DNA of 64,000 bases. Source: Pedobacter schmidteae. Lineage in GTDB: Bacteria; Bacteroidota; Bacteroidia; Sphingobacteriales; Sphingobacteriaceae. The notes beneath the pieces are model-generated. The model was not told the origin of the DNA, ran no database searches, and saw only the letters and a program-made list of their open reading frames with translations. The number at the start of each line of letters is the position of its first letter. The first letter of the stretch is position 1. Below, in pieces: positions 9,503 to 18,760 of the stretch. The stretch lies in the NCBI RefSeq assembly GCF_900564155.1, contig NZ_LS999839.1, positions 434,001-498,000 on the forward strand, given 5' to 3'. A program made the position numbers and the translations under genes.

Positions 9503-10360
9503 TTAACGTTCGGCTGGTGCAAAAGCCTGTACAATAATGTTCCAGTTGTGATCAGGCTGACGTTCGTAAATGAATACGTAATTAAAACTTTCTCTCAAAT
9601 CAGCTTTATAGTCGATGGTGGCCACACCATATGAATAAGCAAAATCGCCACCATCAGCTTTATTTACTTTTGTTGTTTTTAACGAAATTTTGCTCACCAT
9701 TCCATTAAAAAACGGCAATATTTTGTCTTTGCCAATAATAGGCTCATATCCTGGGAATAAAACACGTGCATCAGGATTTAAAAACCCTGAAAAAGCCGCT
9801 ATACCATAGGATTTTAAGGTTGCATTTAAAGTTTTTTCAGTAGTCGCAATAATCTCAGCTCCTGCAGCTCTTTGCTTATCATTTAAAAATTTAGGCTTAT
9901 AAAAGTCCTTAGGTTCAATAAATTCCGGATTTACTTTATTTAAAGGCTTATTATTAGAAGTTCCAAGATCCATTGCCAACTCCCATTTTCCGCCATTTGC
10001 TTTCCATATACTTAAATATTGACCGTAACCAGGCTTATCACCTTTTTCGGTATATGGGCCGGTAGTAAAACCCCAATCACCACTTCTTGATACTCTGGCA
10101 TAAACCGGCGTCCAGCTAATGTCTTTACTTTCGGGCTGCGAAGCATAAAAAGTTTTTGCATTTACCGGATTAGGCCTGAATGCCAAACCATCTGCAGCGG
10201 CAAAGTTAGAATAAGCCGTTTTTGAACCATTTTTTGCAAAGCTCTCTGCAAATTCTTTTTCAGCTTTCACTAATGATTTAGTACTTCCGTCAGATTTTTG
10301 AGCATAGGCACCCAAGGTTACAGAAGCGGCAATAATTGTATAAAGGAATTTGTTCATCAT
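9503..10360 (-). CDS. Secreted double NTF2/SnoaL-like (DUF4440-type) protein
   Basis: 285 residues. A Sec signal peptide (cleavage after GAYA, near residue 20; ATG at 10360 or the adjacent one at 10357) precedes two halves that each look like an NTF2/SnoaL fold. The first half covers about residues 30-150 and ends with a KWELAMDLG strand. The second covers about 165-285 and ends with WNIIVQAFAP. This alpha+beta cone fold is seen in isomerases, hydrolases and binding proteins; the DUF4440 group has no settled function. The protein should be periplasmic. It is separated from cysS by 78 bp and probably has its own promoter, although only a partial -7 match (TATATTCG on the minus strand, 10389-10382) was seen. 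Confidence 0.75.
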   Translation of the reverse strand: MMNKFLYTIIAASVTLGAYAQKSDGSTKSLVKAEKEFAESFAKNGSKTAYSNFAAADGLAFRPNPVNAKTFYASQPESKDISWTPVYARVSRSGDWGFTTGPYTEKGDKPGYGQYLSIWKANGGKWELAMDLGTSNNKPLNKVNPEFIEPKDFYKPKFLNDKQRAAGAEIIATTEKTLNATLKSYGIAAFSGFLNPDARVLFPGYEPIIGKDKILPFFNGMVSKISLKTTKVNKADGGDFAYSYGVATIDYKADLRESFNYVFIYERQPDHNWNIIVQAFAPAER

Positions 10361-10438
10361 GATATTTAATAGTTTGCGTTGCGAATATAGGGTTTGGATA
10401 TTTTTCTCCTGAAAAAAGTAATTAACAATTACACAATC

Positions 10439-11899
10439 TTATGCTTTGCTCCAGGTTGTTCCGTCTTTACTGTCTTTCAGCTGTATGCCCATACTTTGCA
10501 GGCCAACACGTATTTTATCAGAAGTTGCATAATCTTTATTCTCTTTGGCCGTTTTGCGGATGTCTATCATCATCTCCAGCACGGCATTTAGCTCGACATT
10601 AGACGTTTCTTCATCTTTTAAACCAAATATATCGAATACAAAGTCATGCATCAGCTTTTTCAGTTTATCCAGTTCTGTTGCCGAGATATGACCTTTTCCG
10701 TCGTAAATAGTATTGATGATTCGGCTGGCTTCAAACAGTTCCGCAATCACTACCGGGCTATTGAAGTCATCATTCATCGCTTTGATACAATTATCGACCA
10801 GTGGCTCAATCTCAAAATCAGAATTTGCCGAAGGACTCAATTTCCCGAGCAGATTTACAGCGTTCATTAAACGTCTGAATCCCTTTTCAGAGGCATCCAG
10901 AGCTTCATTTGAAAAATCAAGTGTACTGCGATAATGTGCTTGCAGCATAAAAAACTTAACCGTCATCGGGCTATATCCACGATCAAGCAAAGGATGATCG
11001 CCGGTAAACAGCTCGCCGGGAAGGAAACCATTGCCTGCAGATTTAGACATACGCGTTCCATTTACCGTCAGCATATTGGTATGCATCCAGTATTTTACAG
11101 GCTGCTTGTGACTGCAAGCTTCAGATTGCGCAATCTCGTTGGTGTGGTGGGTAGCAGCAAGGTCCATACCTCCGCCATGTATATCAAACTCTTCCCCCAG
11201 GTATTTGGCACTCATTGCCGAGCATTCGATGTGCCAGCCCGGAAAACCTACCCCCCATGGTGACGGCCAACGCATGATGGTTTCAGGCTTTGCCTTAATC
11301 CACAAGGCAAAATCAAGTCTGCCGCGTTTGTCATCCTGCCCACCCAGTTCGCGGGTATTGGCCAACATATCTTCCAGGTTTCTGTTGGTCAATACGGTAT
11401 AATTATAGGTTTTACTATACTTTTCAACATCAAAATAAATGGTCCCATTTACCTCATAGGCATAGCCATTGGCAATGATCTCTTTGATCATTTCAATCTG
11501 CTCGGTAATATGTCCTGTAGCAGTAGGCTCTATACTTGGTGGCAGTGTGTTAAACATTCTTAGCACATCATGAAAGCCAAGAGTGTACTTTTGCACAATC
11601 TCCATCGGCTCAAGCTGCTCCAGTTTTGCACGTTTTGCAAATTTGTCATCCCCTTCATCACGGTCACCTTCCAGGTGTCCGGCATCGGTAATGTTGCGCA
11701 CATAGCGCACCTTATAACCACTATATTTCAGATACCTGAATATCAAATCGAAAGAAATAAAAGTGCGGCAATTGCCCAAATGAACATCACTGTAAACAGT
11801 GGGTCCACAAACATACATGCCAACATGAGGTGCGTTAAGCGGTTCAAAAACTTCCTTTTTTCTTGTAAGGGTATTGTATAGGTGTAAGCCTTTATCCAT
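10439..11899 (-). CDS. cysS: Cysteine--tRNA ligase
   Basis: 486 residues, normal length for class Ia cysteinyl-tRNA synthetase, which charges tRNA-Cys with cysteine in the cytoplasm. The class I HIGH signature appears as HLGN at residues 40-43, the zinc ligand Cys31 lies in [10 protein letters not shown], further ligands lie in GWHIECSAM, and the KMSKS loop reads RMSKSAGN. The C-terminal helical anticodon-binding part is present ([19 protein letters not shown]). It is the last gene of a closely packed minus-strand run with the endonuclease/phosphatase gene 18 bp upstream. All key motifs are intact, so the enzyme should be active. Confidence 0.97.
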   Translation of the reverse strand: MDKGLHLYNTLTRKKEVFEPLNAPHVGMYVCGPTVYSDVHLGNCRTFISFDLIFRYLKYSGYKVRYVRNITDAGHLEGDRDEGDDKFAKRAKLEQLEPMEIVQKYTLGFHDVLRMFNTLPPSIEPTATGHITEQIEMIKEIIANGYAYEVNGTIYFDVEKYSKTYNYTVLTNRNLEDMLANTRELGGQDDKRGRLDFALWIKAKPETIMRWPSPWGVGFPGWHIECSAMSAKYLGEEFDIHGGGMDLAATHHTNEIAQSEACSHKQPVKYWMHTNMLTVNGTRMSKSAGNGFLPGELFTGDHPLLDRGYSPMTVKFFMLQAHYRSTLDFSNEALDASEKGFRRLMNAVNLLGKLSPSANSDFEIEPLVDNCIKAMNDDFNSPVVIAELFEASRIINTIYDGKGHISATELDKLKKLMHDFVFDIFGLKDEETSNVELNAVLEMMIDIRKTAKENKDYATSDKIRVGLQSMGIQLKDSKDGTTWSKA

Positions 11900-11917
11900 T
11901 GTACAAAGGTAAAAATT

Positions 11918-13030
11918 TTAGGGGTTTAATCTTAAATCACTGCGAACAGGAAAATGGTCTGACAATTTAGCTTCAATAACACGATAATTGATCACATCTA
12001 TATCCTGAGTTGTAGCAATATAATCTATCTGGAAATTTGGAAATTTACCATTATAGGTCTTTCCAAGCCCTGTTCCTTGTTCCTTAAACGTATTTTTTAA
12101 TGATTTCGTGAGTTGAGTTACAGCATAAGATGCCGGTGTGTCATTAAAATCACCTGCAATCAGAAATGGGGTCTCACAGGTTTTCATATGTGCTTTCATG
12201 ACATCCACCTGCGCACTGCGCTTCAAAAAAGCATTCCTCAGCATCACTAATATTCTTTTTGAAGGATACAGTTCGGGATCCATATTCTGTTTCACCTGAT
12301 CCAGGTACATATAGTCCTGCTTATCAAAAGATATAGATTGCAGATGAACATTATACACCCGCAGAATTCGCTTGCCTACCTCTATGTCTACAAAAATACT
12401 TCCATTGCCTCTGTATATTTCATTAAACGGAATACTCCCCTTATGTTTTATGGGATATTTAGAGAAGATAGCGAGTCCTGTTGCTTCATAATCATTTTGA
12501 GACGTAGGATCAAAATAATAATAAGGCTTATTGAGCATCTTTTTCAAGCTGTCGGTAATGTCATAAGGACCTCTTTTTCGGGTAAAGTATTCCTGAAAAC
12601 AAATGATATCCGGATTTTCACGTTCTATCACACTCAGCATCTGCTGCTTTACAGGCTCTATATTTTTCTCGCCGTAAGGCTTAAAGCTATGTACATTATA
12701 GGTCATCATACGGATCAGGCTGGAATCGGCCTTAGGCCCAAGTCCTTCCTCACCAATAAATCCAAAGGTATTGGTCAGGGCCTTCCAACCAAACAAAATC
12801 AATACTACTGTACCAATTGCAAATGTCCAACGTTTTCGAACGCACCACCACACAACCATCAGAATATTGAGCACCAATATATAAGGATAAGCCAGGCCAA
12901 AAAATGCGATCAGCTGAAAACTTCTTGGATCAACTCTTCCTGCCAGAAAACCAAGCACCAGGCTAATAGCCATTGCCAGCGCGGCCAGGCGAACCAATCG
13001 ATCTAAAAATGTTGGCTTAGCACGCTTCAT
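11918..13030 (-). CDS. Membrane-anchored endonuclease/exonuclease/phosphatase family protein
   Basis: 370 residues: three hydrophobic segments in the first 95 residues, then an EEP (DNase I-like) domain. Family residues are visible: an Asn in RMMTYNVHSF, a Glu in DIICFQEYF, the GDFNDTPAS motif with catalytic Asp and Asn, and a terminal SDHFPV His. These metal-dependent phosphodiesterases or phosphatases act on nucleic acids, phosphoinositides or sphingomyelin; substrate cannot be told here. The topology puts the domain next to the membrane. Its start codon overlaps the stop of the rhomboid gene by one base (TAATG), indicating translational coupling. Confidence 0.85.
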   Translation of the reverse strand: MKRAKPTFLDRLVRLAALAMAISLVLGFLAGRVDPRSFQLIAFFGLAYPYILVLNILMVVWWCVRKRWTFAIGTVVLILFGWKALTNTFGFIGEEGLGPKADSSLIRMMTYNVHSFKPYGEKNIEPVKQQMLSVIERENPDIICFQEYFTRKRGPYDITDSLKKMLNKPYYYFDPTSQNDYEATGLAIFSKYPIKHKGSIPFNEIYRGNGSIFVDIEVGKRILRVYNVHLQSISFDKQDYMYLDQVKQNMDPELYPSKRILVMLRNAFLKRSAQVDVMKAHMKTCETPFLIAGDFNDTPASYAVTQLTKSLKNTFKEQGTGLGKTYNGKFPNFQIDYIATTQDIDVINYRVIEAKLSDHFPVRSDLRLNP

Positions 13031-13893
13031 TAATTTTTGCTGGCCTTAAATAAAGTTTCCTTTTCCTGTTTATTGAGCTTGTCGTAACCTGTTTTAGAAA
13101 TTTTATCCAGTATACGATCAATCTCTTCCTGATTTACCTTATCCGGGTCTTTTTTGGTATTTCTACTGGCAGATTCATTCTTTACTACCCTTAATTTAGG
13201 ACGGCGTTTAAATATATTGCTCCAGTCGGTACCATTTTTTAACAGCTTAATGTAAGCAAAACCCAATGCAGCGCCCCCTAAATGTGCAAAACTACCGCCG
13301 GCATCCTGAGAGGCAATACCAATCAGATCCAGAACAATATAGGCTAGTGCCAGGTATTTCAGTTTCACATCTCCAAAAAATAACAGACGCATGCTATAAT
13401 CTGGCAGCAAGGTAGCGGTTGCCACAATAATGGCCATTACAGCCGCCGATGAACCTATTACAGTAGCCCCGGGCAAGGCCGTAGCAAAAACAGGAAATAT
13501 GTTATAAGCCAGCAAATACAATAGGGCCCCGGCAACGCCACCTGCCAGGTAAACAAAATGAAACTGGCGCGGCTTTAAAAAATCCAGGAAGATATTGCCC
13601 AACCAAAACAGCCAAAGCATGTTAAATAACACATGCCATAAACCGGCATGAAAAAACTGGTAAGTAATAATAGTGTAAAACCTAAAAGGTAATTTTGATA
13701 ACGAGGCCGGGAAGCCCATATACTCCCTTATCAGATTATCATAAGCTATCCCCCCTTTCCCTGATAAAAAGAAAGGAACATTGAGCAAAGTTAAAACGAC
13801 AAAAATAAGGACATTAATCCCTATATACAGGAATACGGGGTTGCCAGATTGGAATACTTTATATTTTAGATCTTTTAACAGGTTATTATTCAT
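13030..13893 (-). CDS. Rhomboid family intramembrane serine protease with cytosolic tail
   Basis: 287 residues with six or more predicted membrane helices. The catalytic dyad is Ser149 in GSSAAVMAI and His204 in AHLGGAALGF; the HxxxN-type motif of the second helix is seen as HVLFNMLWLF. The usual GxSG motif reads GSSA here, a substitution also found in other Bacteroidota rhomboids. A charged C-terminal tail (about 225-287, containing ILDKISKTGYDKLNKQEK) resembles the DUF6576 extension. Rhomboids cut membrane-spanning substrates within the bilayer. The gene overlaps the next rhomboid by 8 bp and the endonuclease gene by 1 bp. Activity is likely; substrate is unknown. Confidence 0.9.
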   Translation of the reverse strand: MNNNLLKDLKYKVFQSGNPVFLYIGINVLIFVVLTLLNVPFFLSGKGGIAYDNLIREYMGFPASLSKLPFRFYTIITYQFFHAGLWHVLFNMLWLFWLGNIFLDFLKPRQFHFVYLAGGVAGALLYLLAYNIFPVFATALPGATVIGSSAAVMAIIVATATLLPDYSMRLLFFGDVKLKYLALAYIVLDLIGIASQDAGGSFAHLGGAALGFAYIKLLKNGTDWSNIFKRRPKLRVVKNESASRNTKKDPDKVNQEEIDRILDKISKTGYDKLNKQEKETLFKASKN

Positions 13894-14611
13894 AATAAGT
13901 ATAAAATCTATCGTTGTTTCTATCTTTCCACAATTTAACTAAAATAAAACCGATGAGTGCACCACCTAAGTGTGCATAATGCGCTACCGAGTCGCCCTGC
14001 ACCTTGGCCACTCCCATGCTCAGTTCAAAAATAATATATACAGGAATAATGAATTTAGCTTTTATAGGAATGGGGATAAACATGATGTACATTTCTGTAT
14101 TGGGGTACAGCATTCCAAATGCCACAAGTAAACCAAATATTGCACCCGAAGCACCCAACATAGGCCCCGCATATATACCCTGCAGGGTTGCCTGCTGATT
14201 TGGAGTCAGATTAGCAATATGAAACAGGCTTTCACCGGGAATGGCTGTTCCCACAATCTGATACACCTCAAAAGCCTGAACAGCCCATTGCAACCCCAAA
14301 GCCCCTAATCCGGTAATTAAATAAAAGTTAAGGAAGCGCTTGGCACCCCATCTCGACTCCAGCACTCCACCAAACATAAACAGTGCAAACATGTTAAAGA
14401 ATATATGTGCAAAACCCGAAGGGTCGTGCATAAACATATACGTTATGGGCTGCCATATTTTAAAAAATGGTGAATCAAAATAAAATACAGACAGCTTTTC
14501 TACCAATAAATAATTCCCCTGATTGTCTTTAAACATAAATATGGCTGCAAATACAATCACATTGATGATTAGCAAGTTCTTTACTACGGGAGGTATATGG
14601 ATATTATTCAT
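13886..14611 (-). CDS. Rhomboid family intramembrane serine protease
   Basis: 241 residues, compact six-helix rhomboid core. The canonical active site is present: GASG at residues 153-156 with nucleophile Ser155, and His214 in YAHLGGALIGF; the family motif HIFFNMFALFMFGG follows the first loop. Its ATG follows the mutL stop codon with no gap, and its end overlaps the second rhomboid gene by 8 bp, so the two proteases are translated from one message with mutL. The pair are paralogues, the other carrying an added cytosolic tail. Confidence 0.92.
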   Translation of the reverse strand: MNNIHIPPVVKNLLIINVIVFAAIFMFKDNQGNYLLVEKLSVFYFDSPFFKIWQPITYMFMHDPSGFAHIFFNMFALFMFGGVLESRWGAKRFLNFYLITGLGALGLQWAVQAFEVYQIVGTAIPGESLFHIANLTPNQQATLQGIYAGPMLGASGAIFGLLVAFGMLYPNTEMYIMFIPIPIKAKFIIPVYIIFELSMGVAKVQGDSVAHYAHLGGALIGFILVKLWKDRNNDRFYTYYE

Positions 14612-16483
14612 CTATTTATCAAATTTTTTATCAAGTTCAGCTAAGCCAATGGTCTGAATAACCGGCTTTCCGCCGATACTAAAGTTAGGTGTTTTGCAGG
14701 CAAAAAGCTGTTCAATCAACGTGTTCATTTCTTCCTGGCTCAATGTCGTGCCATTTTTAATGGCACTGTTTCTGGCCATACTTCTTGCCAAAGCGTCTCT
14801 TTTATCCAGCTTCAGTTCCTGCTGCGAGTTTTTAAAACCCTCTATCAGGTGCTCAAACAATTGTGTCTCGTTCACATTTCCACCTCCCAGGTCAACAGGG
14901 ATACCTTCAATCACTAACGTATTTTTACCGAATTCTCTTACTTCGAAGCCCAAACTTTTTATGTCTTCCAGTAAACTTTTGGCCAATTCGTAGTCGTTGG
15001 GACTTAAAGTAACTGTTTGCGGAAACAAACTTTGCTGAGAAGCCCCCTTTCTGTCCTCCAGGTGAAGGGTAAAACGCTCGTACAATATCCGCTCGTGGGC
15101 TGCCTGTTGATCAATCAGCATCAATCCCGATTTAATCTGCGAAATGATGTACCGGTTATGCAATTGCATTAGCTGCTTTTGAACCGGACTAAACTGGTGT
15201 TCTGCCTCATCGGCAGGCAGGTCAAGTGTAGATTGTTCTGCAGGCGCATGATTGGCGATCTCATATAATGAGCCCCAGTTTTTTGTACTTGGCGATATAC
15301 CTGCGTTACCACCACCGTAACTTTTAGGGAAACTCGCATAAGCAGCTTCTCTGGAAGTTGTTGGCTTATCGGCAGCAAACGGGTTAAAATCCGGATTAAA
15401 GCTAATGCTTGGCGGCACAATCTCCTCTGGTGCCTTATGTGTAATCATGCTGCTAAAACCCGTCTCCTGATCAAAATCGATAGTCGGGCTAATATTGAAC
15501 CTACCCAAAGACCTTTTCACTGCAGAATGCATAATGGCATAAATAGACTTCTCGTCCAGGTATTTGATCTCCGTCTTGGTAGGATGCACATTGACATCGA
15601 TATTTGCCGGATCAATATCTATAAAAAGTACATACAGCGGAAAATGATCATCAGGCAACAACTCCTCATAGGCCTTGTTCACTGCATGATTCAGATAACC
15701 GTCTTTAATAAAGCGGTTGTTGACAAAAAAGAACTGCTCACCCCTTGTTTTTTTGGCGTATTCAGGTTTACCAATATACCCCTTTAAATTGATGATGCTG
15801 GTTTCCTCTTCTACCGGGATCAATCGTTCGTTATAATTGTTTCCAAACAAATGAACAATGCGCTGTTTCAGCACGGAAGATGGCAGCCTGTAAATTTCAA
15901 CTCCATCATGATGCAAGGTAAAAGCAATTGCCGGATGAGCCAGTGACACTCTTTGAAACTCATCAATAATATGGCGCATCTCGGCCGGATTACTTTTCAG
16001 GAAGTTACGTCGGGCGGGAGTATTGTAAAAAAGATTTTTGATGCTGATACTAGTCCCCGGTGAGGTTGCCACAGGCTCCTGTTTCTGAAAAACGGAACCT
16101 TCAATTTCTATAACCGTACCTACCTCTTCATCGTGTTTTCGGGTTTTCATTTCCACCTGTGCAATAGCTGCAATAGAAGCCATAGCTTCCCCTCTAAAGC
16201 CCATGGTACGGATGGCAAACAGGTCTTCCGCTTTTCGCACTTTGGAGGTAGCATGGCGCTCAAAACACATTCTGGCATCCGTCACGCTCATCCCACTCCC
16301 ATTGTCTATCACTTGTATCAGTGCTTTTCCGGCATCCTTAACAATCAATTGTATTTTGTTTGCTCCTGCATCAATTGCATTTTCCAGAAGCTCTTTTACT
16401 GCCGAAGCAGGACGCTGTACCACTTCGCCTGCAGCAATCTGATTGGCTATACTATCGGGTAAAAGCTGTATAATATCTGACAT
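14612..16483 (-). CDS. mutL: DNA mismatch repair protein MutL
   Basis: 623 residues, usual length. The N-terminal GHKL ATPase is complete: ENAIDAGA (Mg-binding Glu and Asn), DNGSGM, TMGFRGEAMASI and GTSISIKNLFYNTPARR. A variable linker (about 345-430) leads to the C-terminal dimerisation domain. MutL couples MutS mismatch recognition to strand excision. The endonuclease motif normally read as DQHA(x)2E(x)4E is DQQAAHERILYE near residue 456, the ACxx motif is ARNSAIKNG and the CPHGRP motif is NFSIGGKP (600-607), so metal-site residues differ from the textbook nicking type. It heads the minus-strand run ending in cysS. Confidence 0.96.
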   Translation of the reverse strand: MSDIIQLLPDSIANQIAAGEVVQRPASAVKELLENAIDAGANKIQLIVKDAGKALIQVIDNGSGMSVTDARMCFERHATSKVRKAEDLFAIRTMGFRGEAMASIAAIAQVEMKTRKHDEEVGTVIEIEGSVFQKQEPVATSPGTSISIKNLFYNTPARRNFLKSNPAEMRHIIDEFQRVSLAHPAIAFTLHHDGVEIYRLPSSVLKQRIVHLFGNNYNERLIPVEEETSIINLKGYIGKPEYAKKTRGEQFFFVNNRFIKDGYLNHAVNKAYEELLPDDHFPLYVLFIDIDPANIDVNVHPTKTEIKYLDEKSIYAIMHSAVKRSLGRFNISPTIDFDQETGFSSMITHKAPEEIVPPSISFNPDFNPFAADKPTTSREAAYASFPKSYGGGNAGISPSTKNWGSLYEIANHAPAEQSTLDLPADEAEHQFSPVQKQLMQLHNRYIISQIKSGLMLIDQQAAHERILYERFTLHLEDRKGASQQSLFPQTVTLSPNDYELAKSLLEDIKSLGFEVREFGKNTLVIEGIPVDLGGGNVNETQLFEHLIEGFKNSQQELKLDKRDALARSMARNSAIKNGTTLSQEEMNTLIEQLFACKTPNFSIGGKPVIQTIGLAELDKKFDK

Positions 16484-16672
16484 CTATTTATCTTCGGTAA
16501 AGTTGCTAATTTAGGCAAAATAAGGCTCATCTTACCTTATCTTTTCAGATATTTACGCTATATGCCCCAGATATTACTATAAAATTACCTTTATATTTAC
16601 CACAGTAATTAAAGATTAAAAATGCAATAAATGCGTTTTATCAGCAAAGCCTTTACCGACACCAACAAATAC

Positions 16673-18490
16673 ATGAAAAAAAACAACCTTGCAAGTCTCC
16701 TTAGCATCAGCTTATTTGCCCTGTTTACCTGTAGTGCCTGCGCACAGGAGCACCAGCAAAACGAGCAAATACTAACGGTTTCCAATAGTATTGCCAGCCA
16801 AACCGTATTGTTAAATAACCAACAAAATATCATTCCGCTATTAAACCTCGATAAAAGAACTGTTGCTTCAGTAAACCTTGGTTTTTCCAATCAACAGGTA
16901 TTTGACAGCCTGCTGAATAAATACACTAAAATCGGCGTCTTTTCTTCAGCTGATTACGCCAACTCGGCCACGCTGAACGACCTGGAAGATGACCTTAAAT
17001 ATTTCAATACCATCATTATCAGCATTCCTTCATCAGGCGTAAATGATACCCGAAATCTGAATTTCATTTTAAGCGTTGCTAAAAGCAAGCAGGTCATCAT
17101 CTCCCTATTTGGAGAAGGTAGGGCACTCAACGTGCTCGACGGATTGAACACCCCGATCCTGTGGACGGCACAGAGCACCCCTCTTTCGGCAGCCATCATT
17201 CCACAGATGATTTTCGGAGGCATGGGCGTCAGTCAAAAACTAAGCAGCAACTTTTCTCCCAAATATACCCTGGGCACCGGCTTCACCACCAATGCGATCC
17301 GCCTAAAATATACCCTTCCTGAAGATGCAGGCGTAAATGCCAACGACCTGAAAGAAATTGACAACATTGCCGAGGAGGCCATTCGTGCACACGCCACTCC
17401 CGGCCTTGTGGTCCTGGTAGCCAAAGATGGTAAAGTAATCTTTAACCGGGCCTATGGTAACCACACTTACGACAACCAGCGCCCGGATAAATTGTCCGAT
17501 ATTTTTGACCTGGCCTCTCTAACTAAAACTACAGCCACAACCCCTACCGTTATGCGCCTGGTAGAGGAGCAAAAATTAAATCTCGACACCAATATCGGTG
17601 CTTATATCCCCAAAGCCAGAACCTCACCCATGAACAACATCAAGGTAAGGGAAGTGATGTTACATCAGGCGGGCTTCATTCCTTATATCCCCTTTCATGA
17701 TATGATAAAGACCGGCGATTATAGTCGCGACTCCAGCGCAGCCTACCCTACAAAGGTGGCCGACAACTATTACGTGAGGAAAGATTATTTTAAAGATGTG
17801 ATGTGGCCAAAAATGCTGAACTCGCCCATAAAAACACGGGGGCAGTATGTATACAGCGACATCAGCATGTACGTCATGAAGGAAATTGCTGAGCGCATTA
17901 CCGGCATTCCGCTGGATAAATATGTCCAAGAGAACTTTTATGAACCTCTGGGTATGCAAACCGCGGGATTTTTGCCCAGAAACAGATTTCAGAGGGAGCA
18001 GATTGTACCTACCGAACAGGATACCTATTTTAGAAAAACCTTATTGCAGGGTTATGTTCACGACCAGGGTGCAGCCCTTGCCGGAGGCATATCTGGTCAT
18101 GCGGGTTTATTTGCCAGTGCCAACGACGTCGCCATCATTTACCAAATGCTGCTAAACAAAGGCAGCTATGGTGGACAACAGTACTTTAAACCGGAAACCG
18201 TAACAACATTTACTGCCAAACAATCTGATGTGAGCAGAAGGGGCCTGGGCTTTGACAGATGGGATCCGGATTTGAGTAAAAAATATCCTTCAGAAACCGC
18301 CTCGCCACAGACTTACGGTCACACCGGCTATACCGGCACCTGCGTATGGGTAGATCCTTCAAGGGGACTGGTTTACATATTTCTTTCCAACCGGGTTTAT
18401 CCTTCGGTAACTGACAAACTGAGTACCTTAAAAATCAGGGGAAGAATTCAGGATGTGGTGGATAGGGCGATTGACAAAGGGGTAAAATAA
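16673..18490 (+). CDS. GH3 C-domain fused to a serine hydrolase (beta-lactamase family)
   Basis: 605 residues from the ATG at 16673, chosen because it begins a clear export signal (MKKNNLASLLSISLFALFTC); an ATG at 16631 would add 14 polar residues. Residues about 30-215 resemble the C-terminal domain of family 3 glycoside hydrolases (SQTVLLNNQQNIIPLLNL). Residues about 230-600 are a class C beta-lactamase/penicillin-binding-like serine hydrolase with SLTK (Ser near 281), YSD (near 392) and HTG (near 549), all three active-site motifs intact. GH3 plus serine-hydrolase fusions of about 1000 residues are known in Bacteroidota, but the GH3 catalytic barrel is absent here and only 147 bp separate it from mutL. 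Likely a periplasmic esterase or D-amino-acid peptidase acting on cell-wall fragments; inferred. Confidence 0.82.
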   Translation: MKKNNLASLLSISLFALFTCSACAQEHQQNEQILTVSNSIASQTVLLNNQQNIIPLLNLDKRTVASVNLGFSNQQVFDSLLNKYTKIGVFSSADYANSATLNDLEDDLKYFNTIIISIPSSGVNDTRNLNFILSVAKSKQVIISLFGEGRALNVLDGLNTPILWTAQSTPLSAAIIPQMIFGGMGVSQKLSSNFSPKYTLGTGFTTNAIRLKYTLPEDAGVNANDLKEIDNIAEEAIRAHATPGLVVLVAKDGKVIFNRAYGNHTYDNQRPDKLSDIFDLASLTKTTATTPTVMRLVEEQKLNLDTNIGAYIPKARTSPMNNIKVREVMLHQAGFIPYIPFHDMIKTGDYSRDSSAAYPTKVADNYYVRKDYFKDVMWPKMLNSPIKTRGQYVYSDISMYVMKEIAERITGIPLDKYVQENFYEPLGMQTAGFLPRNRFQREQIVPTEQDTYFRKTLLQGYVHDQGAALAGGISGHAGLFASANDVAIIYQMLLNKGSYGGQQYFKPETVTTFTAKQSDVSRRGLGFDRWDPDLSKKYPSETASPQTYGHTGYTGTCVWVDPSRGLVYIFLSNRVYPSVTDKLSTLKIRGRIQDVVDRAIDKGVK

Positions 18491-18494
18491 GCCG

Positions 18495-18570
18495 TTCTCT
18501 TCTGAGACTGGAAACCTTTGCCCTGAAGAAGGGCCAAATTTTCCTAGGTCTCGTCAGAGAAGACATATTT
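18495..18570. other. Imperfect inverted repeat, possible structured RNA or terminator
   Basis: TTCTCT and GAGAC (18495-18508) pair with GTCTC and AGAGAA (18548-18561) around a 3-nt internal loop. Inside lies a smaller hairpin GCCCT/AGGGC (about 18530-18534), and a U-rich stretch follows (ATATTTTATTTTAT). It may end the serine hydrolase transcript. Pairing was read by eye. Confidence 0.4.
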
Positions 18571-18699
18571 TATTTTATGCAAAGTGCTTTGTTTTACAGT
18601 TTTTTTCCAGTAGGGTGCTTTGAGCAAACCATACATCCTGCAAGCGTAAAGTCCAACTGTATAACACTTTACACTTTTGAACAACCTTTTGAAATAGGA

Positions 18700-18728
18700 T
18701 TTGTAGTCGTCGTTTTTTCGTAAATTAG
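18700..18728 (+). promoter_or_regulatory. Weak candidate Bacteroidota promoter for DUF1579 gene
   Basis: TTTG (18700-18703), a 17-nt spacer and TAAATTAG (18721-18728), one mismatch from TAnnTTTG and a slightly short spacer, 32 bp before the ATG. Confidence 0.3.
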
Positions 18729-18760
18729 TTGTTAACGATACAAAACTAACTTCTAAACAA

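Noticed and set aside
10381..10412. Possible minus-strand promoter before the NTF2-like gene
   Set aside because: TATATTCG has one mismatch and no TTTG lies 19-21 nt upstream; too weak to list as a feature.
12338..13006. 222-codon open frame on the plus strand
   Set aside because: Antisense to the endonuclease/phosphatase gene, which has intact motifs and coupled starts. Low-complexity His/Lys-rich translation.
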